Shown: positions 25,224-33,898, numbered from the stretch's first letter. The stretch is 64,000 nt of DNA from Sphingomonas sp. Mn802worker (GCF_000382485.1 NZ_AORY01000002.1:186001-250000), one strand, 5' to 3'. Notes: a model not told the origin generated them from the sequence alone. Numbers and translations are program-made.

Positions 25224-26357
25224 TCATGAGCTCGGGTAGCCGTAATGCTGAACAGCTGCCCGCGCCGGTGTTGAAGGATACGCAGCACCAGGGCCCATTA
25301 TGTATCTGACTCGCTGAACGCAGCCGACGTAACCAGTCTTGTTACTGGGTGCCTTCGCTTCGGAGATGATCCGGATGGCGGCTTCACCGAACTCGTTCGA
25401 CGGTTCTGACGCGAGAACGCGCACGTTGCCCGTTGCGCCCCAAGGCGCCACATCGAACCCGATTATAGCCCAGCCTTCGATCGCGCGCCGTGACCAACTC
25501 TCAGGGTATCTGAGCACGGGCTCCTTCTCCCAGTCGACCTCCTTGAGACACGTCGCGCCTGTTGGCCGCAGCTTCTCCATGTCGACGTCGCTCGGCGGTG
25601 GCAGGCGGGTGGCGTTACGGTGATAAGGGTTCAAGCAACCACGACGCGGTCCACCCGTCTGCCGTGACTCAGCCATCGACTTGAGCGCCGCACGGTCAAG
25701 CACCGGGTTGCGTGTGCTTTCGATGAGTTTCAGCGCCTTCGGCCGGCCCTTCGCGTCCAGGTCGTAGGAAACCACGCTCCAGTCACGGGCGCCAGGTTCG
25801 CCACCCAAGCGCGTGAAGTCGGGCAGGATAACACGCAGCCACTGCGCCCGCGGTTCTTGATCGCAATCTCCGCCGGCCGGACGAATTCGCGCCCAACCCT
25901 GCTCGGGTAGACGGCCATTCGTCGGCGTTATGGTGTAGGAGATTAGATCACCGACCGGCGCGTCCATCAACGAGGCCGGTTTAGACGTGTAGGTGACCTC
26001 GCAACTGTTGTGCGCCGCCGAGACCTTGAAATGGGTTGCTGCCAATGAGGGCGCTATATCGGAGGTGCCTGGATCGTATCCGCTTACCGGCCCGGTGATC
26101 GAGAACGGGTAGCCATTGGCATCGATACCGAACTGATAGGTTCGGGGTGGTGTCGCAAGATTCGCCCAACTGAGTGAGACGAATGGCCGCCTGATCGAGG
26201 CAGCGGGTAGCGTTGTTGCTCCGCACCGCACATCCCCCGGAAACCAGCGTTGTAAACTCTGGCTCGATGACGGTGGCGGCAGGACGCTAGCGCTCCCCGG
26301 CGACCCGGACAGCATGATCGAGATACAGGCCGCAGCACCTGACCACTTAGATTGCAT
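25224..26357 (-). CDS. Exported protein with TonB C-terminal-type domains
   Basis: About 377 aa with a signal peptide (MQSKWSGAAACISIMLSGSPGSAS). Two regions resemble TonB C-terminal folds: WSVVSYDLDAKGRPKALKLIES...DRAALKSM (about 190-230) and GWAIIGFDVAPWGATGNVRVL...FGEAAIRII (about 300-345). TonB C-domains contact TonB-box peptides in the periplasm; here there is no proline-rich spacer or obvious membrane anchor, so it is not a canonical energy transducer. Several cysteines suggest disulfides in the periplasm. I prefer ATG 26357 over GTG 26366. It is convergent with the YgiC-like gene. Confidence 0.75.
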   Translation of the reverse strand: MQSKWSGAAACISIMLSGSPGSASVLPPPSSSQSLQRWFPGDVRCGATTLPAASIRRPFVSLSWANLATPPRTYQFGIDANGYPFSITGPVSGYDPGTSDIAPSLAATHFKVSAAHNSCEVTYTSKPASLMDAPVGDLISYTITPTNGRLPEQGWARIRPAGGDCDQEPRAQWLRVILPDFTRLGGEPGARDWSVVSYDLDAKGRPKALKLIESTRNPVLDRAALKSMAESRQTGGPRRGCLNPYHRNATRLPPPSDVDMEKLRPTGATCLKEVDWEKEPVLRYPESWSRRAIEGWAIIGFDVAPWGATGNVRVLASEPSNEFGEAAIRIISEAKAPSNKTGYVGCVQRVRYIMGPGAAYPSTPARAAVQHYGYPSS

Positions 26358-26442
26358 ATGCCTCACCGCCTCGCGCTCTATGTGGAAGCGTAGCGATCAG
26401 ACAGATAGTCAGCAATCATGTCGTGACAGCCAGACGTGGTAG

Positions 26443-26688
26443 TCAGCTTCGCGAGGTGCGTGGGACGGTTGTGTAGCTGGCGGGATCAATCGCATCAGGC
26501 AGGTCCTCTGCCGCAGTGTCGTTTCGCCGGGTCGAATGCAGATGCCGAAGGATGAGTGCGAGATCATCCTCGGTCAGACCTGACGTGCGATCGACAAGCA
26601 CCCCCGCAGGCATAGGCTCAACGAAGGCGGCGAGGCGGTTGCACGCTGCGCCGAGTTTGGGGTCGGTCGAGTCATCAAACGCAGCCAT
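26443..26688 (-). CDS. Small hypothetical protein
   Basis: 81 aa from ATG 26688, chosen because AGGATGGTGC lies just upstream; the frame is open to 26727. The sequence (DPKLGAACNRLAAFVEPMPA, LTEDDLALILRHLHSTRRND) suggests a short helical, acidic protein. No family recognised. It is isolated between the TonB-C-like gene and the retropepsin-like pair, all on the minus strand. Confidence 0.5.
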   Translation of the reverse strand: MAAFDDSTDPKLGAACNRLAAFVEPMPAGVLVDRTSGLTEDDLALILRHLHSTRRNDTAAEDLPDAIDPASYTTVPRTSRS

Positions 26689-26778
26689 GCACCATCCTAC
26701 ATTGATGCTGAGGCGGGCAATCAGCAAAGCTATATTCTTCCGCCAGTTTGATGTTAGCGGCTAGCAGCTGCCTAAAAA

Positions 26779-27246
26779 TCAACTCAGCGTAAATCGGAAC
26801 TGCCCACCCTTGAGAAAAGATAGCTCGTGCTGCGAAATGATATCCATGCCTATGATCATATCAAACCAGCTGTTCGCTTTAATCTCGGCGGCTATATTTG
26901 CTTCTGGTATCCAGTATAAAGATCGTTCGACCTCAATCTCGTCATTAACATAAACGCTATTCTCGCAGAAAACGCCTACGTTAATAAGATAGGAGACATG
27001 ATGGTAGGTTCCTACGCCATTCGTCATAGGTATAAGACCACGAGGAACTAAAAAGCATTCTTTCGCAACGTGAGGAAGAACGCACGTGATGTCCGCTCCT
27101 GTGTCCAGCAGAGCACGATATTCACGTATGTGAAATGAGGGCGGCTGGTGCTGTGGTCCAACTGCTGAAGGTATCGGAGCGCCTTCTGAGACGGCCACCG
27201 AAACGATTGGCTTACCTTCGAAAAGCTGTCCCGTTATCTGCGGCAT
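26779..27246 (-). CDS. Retropepsin-like aspartic protease domain protein
   Basis: 155 aa forming one retroviral-type aspartyl protease half: the catalytic motif ALLDTGADITCV (Asp near residue 48) and the C-terminal DMIIGMDIIS, equivalent to the (I/L)(I/L)G motif of retropepsins. Such single-domain enzymes need to dimerise for activity. Base composition is more AT-rich than most of the window, pointing to a foreign source. The start overlaps the end of the upstream gene by 35 bp, and the pair is last before the right attachment site. Substrate unknown. Confidence 0.8.
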   Translation of the reverse strand: MPQITGQLFEGKPIVSVAVSEGAPIPSAVGPQHQPPSFHIREYRALLDTGADITCVLPHVAKECFLVPRGLIPMTNGVGTYHHVSYLINVGVFCENSVYVNDEIEVERSLYWIPEANIAAEIKANSWFDMIIGMDIISQHELSFLKGGQFRFTLS

Positions 27247-27481
27247 GCGACAAAAACCCTAAGTCGATCGGTCGATTGATCACATGCTGCACGGAAAACG
27301 GCTTTTCACCAAACCGGATTGAGCCTTCGCGCACTGCGTCGGCGGCCGTGCGAAAATAGTCCACTATCTTCGTGGATTGAATTAGAGCGTACTGGCCGCG
27401 ATGCGCAGACATCAGATCACTGACAACCTGCTCGAAATACCGGAAATTTTCACGTATCTCGGCTTCGCGAGTAATTGGCAT
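27212..27481 (-). CDS. Small protein with DUF5678-like region
   Basis: 89 aa. The stretch RGQYALIQSTKIVDYFRTAADAV...GEKPFSVQHV has the shape of DUF5678: a kept-active strand (YALI...KIVDYF), a helix and a final strand. The N-terminus is a charged helix (REAEIRENFRYFEQVVSDLM). It is translated just ahead of, and overlaps, the retropepsin-like gene; I recall similar pairings elsewhere but cannot verify that here. Lower GC matches its partner. It could be a regulator or substrate of the protease. Confidence 0.65.
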   Translation of the reverse strand: MPITREAEIRENFRYFEQVVSDLMSAHRGQYALIQSTKIVDYFRTAADAVREGSIRFGEKPFSVQHVINRPIDLGFLSHAADNGTAFRR

Positions 27482-27783
27482 AACGCCGCTCCGATAGATG
27501 GCTTCGACGGCCTAACACGCTGAGAATCACGCTGGCAACCGATAGTTCCTAAGCAGAGTCAACCAGACTCATGTGCCGCCTAGGCCGTAATCCTAGGATA
27601 GACGCGTGGATATTCAGTAAATCGTTACAGGCGCAATCGCGTGACCGTATTTGCTCAGGGACTTGAGTCACTCGGCAGCAGCTTGCCAACGAGACCAGCC
27701 AAGATTGTGGGGATAAAGGTGGGGGATGAGGCTATCCACCCCATCCCTAATCCAACGATCTCAACACCTTAGAGGTGGGAGAA
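27482..27783. other. Non-coding right end of the element
   Basis: About 300 bp without a gene between the DUF5678-like start and tRNA-Leu. It contains two CCTAGG palindromes 13 bp apart (27579-27584 and 27592-27597) and a short AT-rich part near 27610-27660. These may be integrase or excisionase binding sites near attR. The promoter for the minus-strand pair should lie at its left side. Confidence 0.45.
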
Positions 27784-27797
27784 TGGTGCGGTCGAGA
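27782..27797. repeat. attR: 16-bp repeat within the tRNA-Leu 3' end
   Basis: Identical to 1236-1251. It covers the encoded CCA, the 3' acceptor strand and the first bases of the T-arm side of tRNA-Leu(GAG), the usual crossover region of tyrosine integrases that target tRNA genes. Confidence 0.85.
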
Positions 27798-27870
27798 AGA
27801 CTCGAACTTCCACGGCCTTTCGGCCACAACGACCTCAACGTTGCGCGTCTACCAGTTCCGCCACGACCGC
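27784..27870 (-). tRNA. tRNA-Leu(GAG)
   Basis: Read on the minus strand it starts GCGGTCGTGGCGGAA and ends CTCGACCGCACCA, with an encoded CCA. The acceptor stem (GCGGTCG/CGACCGC) is perfect. The anticodon arm CAACG-TTGAGGT-CGTTG gives anticodon GAG. The variable arm (TGGCCGAAAGGCCG) is long, as in class II tRNA-Leu, and GTTCGAGTC is the T loop. It is intact despite serving as the integration target. Confidence 0.96.
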
Positions 27871-27980
27871 ACACAATGTTCACCGGGCAGGCCCGGCGAC
27901 TGGCAGGAGCGGGCCTCTAGCAAAGCCGTTCGTGCCTGGCAACGCCGATTGTGCGGGCGGCATCACCTTATCCGATCAAC

Positions 27981-28697
27981 TCAGCTAGCCTCACCGACGA
28001 AGCTGAGATCGAGCCGCTTCGAAGAGGCGGGTACGTCGACCTGCGCCGAGTTGAAGTCGATCGCGCCGTTGGCGGGCAGCGTCCGCTGCTGCGGCGTGAT
28101 CGTCCAGCTGAACACGACGCGGCCGTTCTCGTCACGCAGGTCGGCGCGCAGGTCGGGCACGCGCTGTGCCGCGGAGGACGGATTGGTGATGCGCCCGCTG
28201 ACCGCGAACAGCTCGGACCCGTTGGTCATCTGCCGCCGCTCGATCGGATTGTCGACGATCCGCAGCGCCGACTGCGCCGGTCCGATGTTGAGACCGGCTT
28301 GTTGCGCGAGGCCCGGCGCTGTGGTCCACAGGATCACGCCGACGAGCGCGAGCATGATCAGTCCGGCGGCGATCGACGCGATCGTGCGCACCCGAGCCAT
28401 GTTGCGGCGCGGGCGGAACGGCGCGCGGTGCGCGAACGCGTCGAAGCCGGCATCCGCCGAGGCAGGATCGGCCGTGATCGTTGGCGATGGCGCGTAACCC
28501 GCGGGTGCGAAGCCCGGCTCGGCCGGCGCAGGCATCGCCGCGACGGGCGGCTCGGCCAGTGCCGGCGACGGGAGCGCCGGGCCTTCCTGGAACCAGCTAT
28601 GCCGGCAATTGGCGCAGCGGACGGTGCGGCCACCGACGCCGACCGCGGAATCGGGCACGAGATAGCGGGTGCGGCATTTGGGACACTCGAGGATCAT
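27981..28697 (-). CDS. MJ0042-type zinc-ribbon membrane protein
   Basis: The 238-aa protein begins at ATG 28697 (MILECPKC), because the zinc ribbon (CPKC near residue 5, CANC near 28) starts there; the upstream open frame is not convincing. A Pro/Ala-rich linker leads to a transmembrane helix (about residues 105-127, IASIAAGLIMLALVGVIL) and a periplasmic domain (about 140-238) similar to DUF3426 (ELFAVSGRITNPS...). In alphaproteobacteria this gene often neighbours ftsEX. It is divergent from ftsE here. Molecular role is unknown. Confidence 0.85.
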   Translation of the reverse strand: MILECPKCRTRYLVPDSAVGVGGRTVRCANCRHSWFQEGPALPSPALAEPPVAAMPAPAEPGFAPAGYAPSPTITADPASADAGFDAFAHRAPFRPRRNMARVRTIASIAAGLIMLALVGVILWTTAPGLAQQAGLNIGPAQSALRIVDNPIERRQMTNGSELFAVSGRITNPSSAAQRVPDLRADLRDENGRVVFSWTITPQQRTLPANGAIDFNSAQVDVPASSKRLDLSFVGEAS

Positions 28698-28839
28698 GAC
28701 GCCACGCTTACGGTTATCGTCACCAACGTAAACACCCGACATGATGCGCTGGCAAGTATCGAGCATGAAACGGGTGCAATGAACGTGGTTCCAACCCGCG
28801 TTCTCGCGCCCGGCTTGATGCAAGACCCTGCGCCATGCG

Positions 28840-29583
28840 ATGGCGGACCTGTTTCAAGCGAAGGGAAGTCGCCGGCCGGTGGCCACGATCGTGCAGTTCG
28901 AGAATGTGGGGCTGCGCTACGGCCAGGGCGAGGAGGTCTTGTCGGACCTCTGCTTCTCGCTGACGTCGGGCGAGTTCTACTTCCTCACTGGCGCAAGCGG
29001 GGCGGGAAAAACCTCGTTGCTCAAGATGCTGTACCTGGCGCAGCGGCCGACGCGCGGCGCGATCCACCTGTTCGGCACCGACGTGGTCACGTTGCCGCGC
29101 TCCCGCATTCCCGGTTTCCGTCGCCGCATCGGAGTGGTCTTTCAGGATTTCCGGCTGGTCCCGCACCTGTCCGCCGCCGACAATATCGCGCTCCCCTTGC
29201 GGATCGCGGGCGTGCTGGAGGACGAAGTGCGCGCGGCGGTGTCGGAGATGCTGGCGTGGGTCGGGCTGACCAGCCGCGCCGAGGCGCGCCCGTCGACGCT
29301 GTCGGGCGGCGAGCAGCAGCGCGTTGCGATCGCGCGCGCGGTGATCGGCCGTCCCGAGATCCTCGTCGCGGATGAGCCGACCGGCAACGTCGACGAGGAC
29401 ATGGCCGACCGGTTGCTCCAGCTGTTCGCCTCGCTCAACGGGCTTGGCACCACGCTGGTGATCGCGACTCACGACCTACAACTGATCGCGCGGGTGCGAT
29501 CGGCGCAGATGATGCGGATCGATGGCGGGCGGCTGCTCGACCCGACCGGCCTGTTGCGTCACCCGCCGGGGCGGCACGCGTGA
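28840..29583 (+). CDS. ftsE: Cell-division ABC transporter ATP-binding protein FtsE
   Basis: The ATPase drives FtsX to activate septal peptidoglycan hydrolases. Walker A (GASGAGKTS), Q-loop ([10 protein letters not shown]), signature LSGGEQQR, Walker B ([10 protein letters not shown]) and H-loop (IATHD) are all present. The ATG at 28840 adds about 13 residues to the usual FtsE start; GTG 28879 ([10 protein letters not shown]) would match family length better and neither has a clear ribosome site. It overlaps ftsX by 4 bp (GTGA). Confidence 0.93.
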   Translation: MADLFQAKGSRRPVATIVQFENVGLRYGQGEEVLSDLCFSLTSGEFYFLTGASGAGKTSLLKMLYLAQRPTRGAIHLFGTDVVTLPRSRIPGFRRRIGVVFQDFRLVPHLSAADNIALPLRIAGVLEDEVRAAVSEMLAWVGLTSRAEARPSTLSGGEQQRVAIARAVIGRPEILVADEPTGNVDEDMADRLLQLFASLNGLGTTLVIATHDLQLIARVRSAQMMRIDGGRLLDPTGLLRHPPGRHA

Positions 29584-30467
29584 GCGCCGACACTACGACT
29601 TCGAGCAAGGCGAGCACGCGCGTCCTCGACACCGCGCGGACCGGGCGAGGCATGATCTGGGTGATCGCGATCATGCTGTTCCTGACCGTGCTGGCGACCG
29701 CGGGCGGGATCGGCACCGCGCGGGCGACGCAGGCGGTCGGCGTGCAGCTGGGCGGGCGCGCTACCGTGCAGATCGCCGCCGCCGATCCGGCGCGGCGCGA
29801 GGTGATGGCGGGTGAGGTGGCCTCGCTGCTCGCGGGCGTTGCGGGCGCCAGCCACGTTCGCGTCGTGCCGCGCGGCGAGATCGCGCGCTTGCTGCAACCA
29901 TGGCTCGGCGGCGACGCCGACGACGTCGATCTGCCGATACCGGTGCTCGTCGACGTGACGCTCGCCGATGCGGGCGTGGTGCAGCGGGTCCGCTCCGCGC
30001 TGGCCATGTTGCCGGGCGCGCGGCTCGACCTGCACAGCCAGGCACTGGCGCCGGTCCGCGGCTTTCTGCGCACGATGAGCCTGCTCGCCGCGCTGCTGGT
30101 CGCGATGATGCTGGGTGCGACCGCGTTCGTCGTCGTGCTGGCGGCGCGCGCGGGGCTGGAGGCGCACCGCGGCACGATCGAGGTCATGCACATGCTGGGC
30201 GCGACCGACGTGCAGGTCGCGCGGCTGTTTCAGCGGCGATTGTCGCTCGATGCCGCGCTCGGGGCTGCGGTCGGCGGGGCGGTCGGGCTTGCCACGGTTG
30301 CGCTGCTCGGTGCGCAGGCGGGTGCACTCGGGTCCGAACTGCTCGGTGCGGTTACGATCGGCACAACCGGCTGGGCGGTGCTGGTAATGCTGCCGTTCGC
30401 GTTCGTCGCGCTCGCCGCCACGGTGGCGCGCCGCGCGGTGGTGCTGAGCCTGGGGCAGATGTTGTGA
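29580..30467 (+). CDS. ftsX: Cell-division ABC transporter permease FtsX
   Basis: 295 aa with the FtsX layout: a short cytoplasmic N-terminus, TM1 (about residues 25-45), a periplasmic domain that contacts hydrolase regulators (about 50-165), then three more TM helices (LLAALLVAMMLGATAFVVVL; AALGAAVGGAVGLATVALL; GWAVLVMLPFAFVALAA). The GTG start overlaps the ftsE stop. FtsX is the membrane partner of FtsE at the divisome. Its stop overlaps the next start, so three genes are translationally chained. Confidence 0.92.
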   Translation: MSADTTTSSKASTRVLDTARTGRGMIWVIAIMLFLTVLATAGGIGTARATQAVGVQLGGRATVQIAAADPARREVMAGEVASLLAGVAGASHVRVVPRGEIARLLQPWLGGDADDVDLPIPVLVDVTLADAGVVQRVRSALAMLPGARLDLHSQALAPVRGFLRTMSLLAALLVAMMLGATAFVVVLAARAGLEAHRGTIEVMHMLGATDVQVARLFQRRLSLDAALGAAVGGAVGLATVALLGAQAGALGSELLGAVTIGTTGWAVLVMLPFAFVALAATVARRAVVLSLGQML

Positions 30468-31000
30468 TCCGGCGGCTGGTCGGGCTGGCGCTGATCGCCT
30501 GGGCGCTTGGCTTCGCGCTGTTCGCGGTTACGCTGCCGCAGCCGGCGGACGATGCGAGGACCGACGGCATCGTCGTGCCGACCGGCGCGGCGGGACGCAT
30601 CGACCGCGGGCTCGAGCTGCTGGAGGCAGGCCGCGCGAAGCGGATGCTCGTGACGGGCACCGCACCCGGCGTCCGGCAGCGCGATCTGGTGCGCACCTAC
30701 GGTTATGCGCCGGTGTTCGCCTGCTGCGTCGATCTGGGGCGCGAGGCGGTCGACACGCGATCGAACGCGGAGGAGATCGCCGGCTGGGTGAAGGAGCATC
30801 GCTACCGCTCGGTCCGGCTGGTCACCTCCAACTGGCACGCCAGACGCGCGTCGATGGAGCTGGCGCAGTCGCTCGACCCCGCGGTTTCTGTGGTGATCGA
30901 CGGCGTGCCCAGCCAGCCGAGCCTGACGCAATTGTTGAACGAATATCACAAGCTGCTGCTGCGCCGCGTGGTATTGTGGTGGGAGAGCTGGCGTGGCTGA
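30464..31000 (+). CDS. YdcF/ElyC-type DUF218 membrane protein
   Basis: 178 aa. An N-terminal hydrophobic helix (RLVGLALIAWALGFALFAV) anchors the protein, followed by a DUF218 domain: DGIVVPTGAAGRIDRGLELL, KRMLVTGT, DTRSNAEEIAGWV and VRLVTSNWHARRASMEL. Relatives such as ElyC/SanA take part in envelope integrity, but the enzymatic activity is not established. The GTG start overlaps the ftsX stop, and the stop overlaps plsC by 8 bp, giving a single ftsE-ftsX-ydcF-plsC unit. Confidence 0.85.
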   Translation: MIRRLVGLALIAWALGFALFAVTLPQPADDARTDGIVVPTGAAGRIDRGLELLEAGRAKRMLVTGTAPGVRQRDLVRTYGYAPVFACCVDLGREAVDTRSNAEEIAGWVKEHRYRSVRLVTSNWHARRASMELAQSLDPAVSVVIDGVPSQPSLTQLLNEYHKLLLRRVVLWWESWRG

Positions 31001-31682
31001 CGTGGTACGGACCTGGCTGTTTCGATTGTTCTTCGCCATCGGATCGTTGCTGGTCGTGATCGTGATCCCGTTCGTGGCGCTGTTCGGGCAGCGCGCGATG
31101 ATCGCTTACTCGCATGGATGGGCGCGCTACCACGGCATGATCGCGCGGTGGATCATGGGCGTGCACACCGAGGTGAGCGGTGTGCCCCTTCCAAGCGGCC
31201 CGGTGCTCTACGCCGCGAAGCACGAGGCGATGTACGAGACGCTGGAGCTTCCCTACCGGCTTGGCGGTCCGGCGGTCGTAATCAAGCGCGAGCTGGCACA
31301 AATCCCGTTATGGGGTTGGGCGGCGCGCATCTATGGCGCATTGCCGGTCGATCGCGAAGCATCGGCAAAGGCGCTCCGCACGCTGATGAGCGATGCGGCC
31401 GTGTTCAAGGCGCAAGGGCGATCGGTGATTGTGTTTCCCGAAGGCTCGCGCATGCCGCATGGTGAGCGACCACCGTTGCGCTCAGGCTTTGCGGGCCTCT
31501 ACCGCGCGCTTGGCTATCCGGTGGTGCCGATTGCGCTCGACAGCGGACGGCGCTGGCCGCGCAACGGACACGCGCATCCGGGACCGGTCCGCGTGCTGAT
31601 CGGAGAAGCAATCCCGCCCGGCCTGCCGCGCCGCGAGGTCGAGCAGCGTGTCCACGCCGCGATCAACGCGCTGAACAACTGA
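30993..31682 (+). CDS. plsC: 1-acyl-sn-glycerol-3-phosphate acyltransferase
   Basis: This enzyme transfers an acyl group to lysophosphatidic acid to make phosphatidic acid, at the inner membrane. The N-terminal membrane segment (LFFAIGSLLVVIVIPFVALFG) precedes the acyltransferase domain. Catalytic block I reads KHEAMYE, that is HX4E rather than the standard HX4D. Block III FPEGSR is intact, and VVPIALDSG follows. 229 aa is typical. GTG start, 8-bp overlap with the YdcF-like gene. Confidence 0.88.
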   Translation: MADVVRTWLFRLFFAIGSLLVVIVIPFVALFGQRAMIAYSHGWARYHGMIARWIMGVHTEVSGVPLPSGPVLYAAKHEAMYETLELPYRLGGPAVVIKRELAQIPLWGWAARIYGALPVDREASAKALRTLMSDAAVFKAQGRSVIVFPEGSRMPHGERPPLRSGFAGLYRALGYPVVPIALDSGRRWPRNGHAHPGPVRVLIGEAIPPGLPRREVEQRVHAAINALNN

Positions 31683-31722
31683 GCGGCTCGGCGGCGGCTC
31701 GTTCCGCTTCCGCCCGGTGCGC

Positions 31723-32631
31723 TCAGTCGTGCCGTCGCCCGAAGTCGGCGGCGGCATCGTCCTGCCCCTGATCAACGATCGAGCGGCGGATCGCGCGGGT
31801 GCGCGCGAAGCGATCGTGGAGCGCGTCGCCATCGCCCCAGCGGATCGCGCGCTGCAACTGCGACAAATCTTCCGAAAAACGCTGCAGCATGTCGAGGACC
31901 GCATCCTTGTTCGACAGGAACACGTCGCGCCACATGACGGGATCGGACGCGGCGATGCGCGTGAAGTCGCGGAAACCCCCGGCGGAGAACTTGATGACCT
32001 CGCTCTGAGTCACCTGTTGCAGGTCGTCGGCGGTCCCGACGATCGTATAGGCGATCAGGTGCGGCAGGTGGCTGGTGACCGCCAAGACGAGGTCGTGGTG
32101 GTCGGGTGCCATCTGCTCGACGTCGGCACCCAGCCGACGCCAGAATTCGGCAACGCGCTCGACCGCCACGGCATCATTCTCGGGTAGCGGCGTGACGATG
32201 CACCAGCGGCCGCGGAACAGCGTCGCGAAGCCCGCCTCGGGTCCGCTCTGCTCGGTGCCCGCGACCGGATGCGCGGGGATGACCTGCGCTGCCGGCAGGT
32301 GTGCGGTCAGCGCCGCGGCGACCGATGCCTTGCAGCTGCCGACATCGCTGACGATCGCGTCGGCAGGCACGTCGGCCGCGATCTCGGCTGCGACTGCCGC
32401 CATTGCGCCGACCGGCACGCACAGGATGACGAGATCGGCATCGGTCACCGCCGCCCCTGCGGTGTCAGTAACGTCGTCGGCGAGCTTGAGCGCGCGTGCC
32501 GCCTCGCGCACCTCGGCGCTGGCATCATGCCCGGTCAGCCGCACGCCAGGCATATATTCCCGCACCGCGCGCGCGATCGAGGAGCCGATCAGGCCCAGAC
32601 CGATGATCGTCACGCGTGCGAAGGGAAGCAT
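31723..32631 (-). CDS. tyrA: Prephenate/arogenate dehydrogenase
   Basis: This NAD(P)-dependent enzyme oxidises prephenate or arogenate in tyrosine synthesis. The Rossmann motif GLGLIGSSIARA is at residues 11-22, the HPVAGTEQSGPEAG substrate motif near 120, and a helical dimerisation domain makes up the rest. 302 aa, without chorismate mutase or ACT domains. Its ATG overlaps the hisC stop (ATGA), so it is co-translated with the aminotransferase. Confidence 0.93.
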   Translation of the reverse strand: MLPFARVTIIGLGLIGSSIARAVREYMPGVRLTGHDASAEVREAARALKLADDVTDTAGAAVTDADLVILCVPVGAMAAVAAEIAADVPADAIVSDVGSCKASVAAALTAHLPAAQVIPAHPVAGTEQSGPEAGFATLFRGRWCIVTPLPENDAVAVERVAEFWRRLGADVEQMAPDHHDLVLAVTSHLPHLIAYTIVGTADDLQQVTQSEVIKFSAGGFRDFTRIAASDPVMWRDVFLSNKDAVLDMLQRFSEDLSQLQRAIRWGDGDALHDRFARTRAIRRSIVDQGQDDAAADFGRRHD

Positions 32632-33803
32632 CAGCCGCGCTCGATACCCTGATCTGCCGGGGCGACGTGCACAGGGGAGGCGTGCCGCTCGACCAGCGCG
32701 CGTAGCGCGGCGACGACCCCGCGCGTCTCATCTTCGGTGCCGATCGTGATGCGCAGCCCTTGTGCGAGCCCCTGACCGGGAAGCCAGCGCACGATGAACC
32801 CGGCGTCCATCAGCCCCTTGTACGCGGTTTCCGCGGTCAACTCGCCCTCGAACACGACGAGGACGAAGTTCGCCTCGCTCGGGATCGCACGCAATCCGGC
32901 GTTGCCGAGGCCTGCGATCTCAGCCGCGAACCAGGCGCGCCATTCGGCATTGTGGGTGCGTGTCGACGCGACGAAATCGCGATCCTGTACCGCCGCCACT
33001 GCGGCGCGCTGGCCGCCGATCGTGATGTTGAACGGCAGGCGGATGCGGTGCAGCGCCTGGATGACGTCGGCGTGCGCATAGCCCCAGCCGATGCGTTCAG
33101 CGGCCAGGCCGTGTATTTTAGAGAAGGTGCGCGTAACGAGCACGTTTGACGCGGTACGCGCGAGGTCGAGCCCGCCGTCGTCGTCCGCCGCATCAAGATA
33201 TTCGGCATAAGCCTGATCGAGCACCAGCAGCACGTGCGCCGGCAGCCCGGCGTGGAGCCGCGCGATCTCGGCGCGCGGCGCGAACGTCCCGGTCGGGTTA
33301 TTTGGATTGGCGATATAGACGACGCGCGTCCGATCGGTGACGCAGGCGAGCACCGCGTCGACGTCGGTCGCATAGTCGCGGTCGGGCGCGATCACCGGTG
33401 TCGCGCCGACACGCCGCGTCGCGATCTCGTACACCGCGAAGCCGTAGCGGACGAAGATCACTTCGTCGCCCGGACCGGCGAAAGCACCCGCGGCGAGGTG
33501 GAGGATCTCGTCCGAGCCATTGCCGTAGATGATCCGCGCGGGATCAAGGTCGAACGCCGCTGCGATCGCCTCGCGCACCGGCGCGGCGCTGGCATCAGGA
33601 TAACGCTCCAGCGTGTCGGCGGCCGAGGCATAGGCCGCGCGTGCGGCAGGCGAGGTGCCGAGCGGGTTCTCGTTCGACGACAGCTTGGCGACCGTGCGCC
33701 CGTCATCGGTGGTCGAGCGGCCTGGGATGTAGGGCGCGATGCCCATCACCCATTGTTTCGGAGCGGGAGCGGTTGGGCGCGTGTCGGTCGCAGTGTCAGT
33801 CAT
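32631..33803 (-). CDS. hisC: Histidinol-phosphate/aromatic aminotransferase
   Basis: PLP-dependent class I/II aminotransferase of the HisC type. Visible motifs: [15 protein letters not shown] near the N-terminus, [26 protein letters not shown], a conserved Asp/Tyr in [10 protein letters not shown] and the PLP lysine in [15 protein letters not shown]. It converts imidazole acetol phosphate to histidinol phosphate. Coupling to tyrA suggests it also transaminates prephenate or phenylpyruvate, as HisC homologues of this group do (inference). 390 aa; divergent from metX. Confidence 0.92.
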   Translation of the reverse strand: MTDTATDTRPTAPAPKQWVMGIAPYIPGRSTTDDGRTVAKLSSNENPLGTSPAARAAYASAADTLERYPDASAAPVREAIAAAFDLDPARIIYGNGSDEILHLAAGAFAGPGDEVIFVRYGFAVYEIATRRVGATPVIAPDRDYATDVDAVLACVTDRTRVVYIANPNNPTGTFAPRAEIARLHAGLPAHVLLVLDQAYAEYLDAADDDGGLDLARTASNVLVTRTFSKIHGLAAERIGWGYAHADVIQALHRIRLPFNITIGGQRAAVAAVQDRDFVASTRTHNAEWRAWFAAEIAGLGNAGLRAIPSEANFVLVVFEGELTAETAYKGLMDAGFIVRWLPGQGLAQGLRITIGTEDETRGVVAALRALVERHASPVHVAPADQGIERG

Positions 33804-33847
33804 GGCGCCGAGGCTTAGTGCGCGACGAGCGCGGGGGAAAGCGCGTC

Positions 33848-33876
33848 GTGCGATGTAGGGGTCGCACCGGTCCCCT
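33848..33876 (+). promoter_or_regulatory. Possible H-type pseudoknot in the metX leader
   Basis: Stem 1 is GTGCGA (33848-33853) with TCGCAC (33862-33867); the loop contains AGGGG (33857-33861), which can pair with CCCCT (33872-33876). The fold ends 22 bases before the metX ATG. A hairpin further upstream (around 33824-33849, ACGAGCGC with GCGCGTCGT) competes for the first bases of stem 1. Methionine genes of alphaproteobacteria often carry small pseudoknotted SAM riboswitches, but I cannot match this one to a known class. Confidence 0.35.
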
Positions 33877-33898
33877 CGTTACCTCAACGTGAGCTGGA

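Larger units (their letters stand above)
1236..27797. mobile_element. 26.6-kb integrative, probably mobilisable element inserted in tRNA-Leu(GAG)
   Basis: Seen: a perfect 16-bp direct repeat at 1236-1251 and 27782-27797, the right copy being the CCA end and acceptor/T-arm side of tRNA-Leu; a P4-type integrase starting 145 bp inside the left copy; a MobV relaxase; an XRE regulator; phage-derived genes; and a shift to lower GC near both ends. Family knowledge: tyrosine integrases commonly use tRNA 3' ends and rebuild the tRNA. Inferred: the interval is one integrated element that moves by integrase plus relaxase, borrowing a conjugation machine since no type IV secretion genes are present. The integrase sits at the end away from the tRNA, which is the less common layout. 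Some inner genes (about 6.7-12.2 kb) have host-like composition and could be older cargo. Confidence 0.8.
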
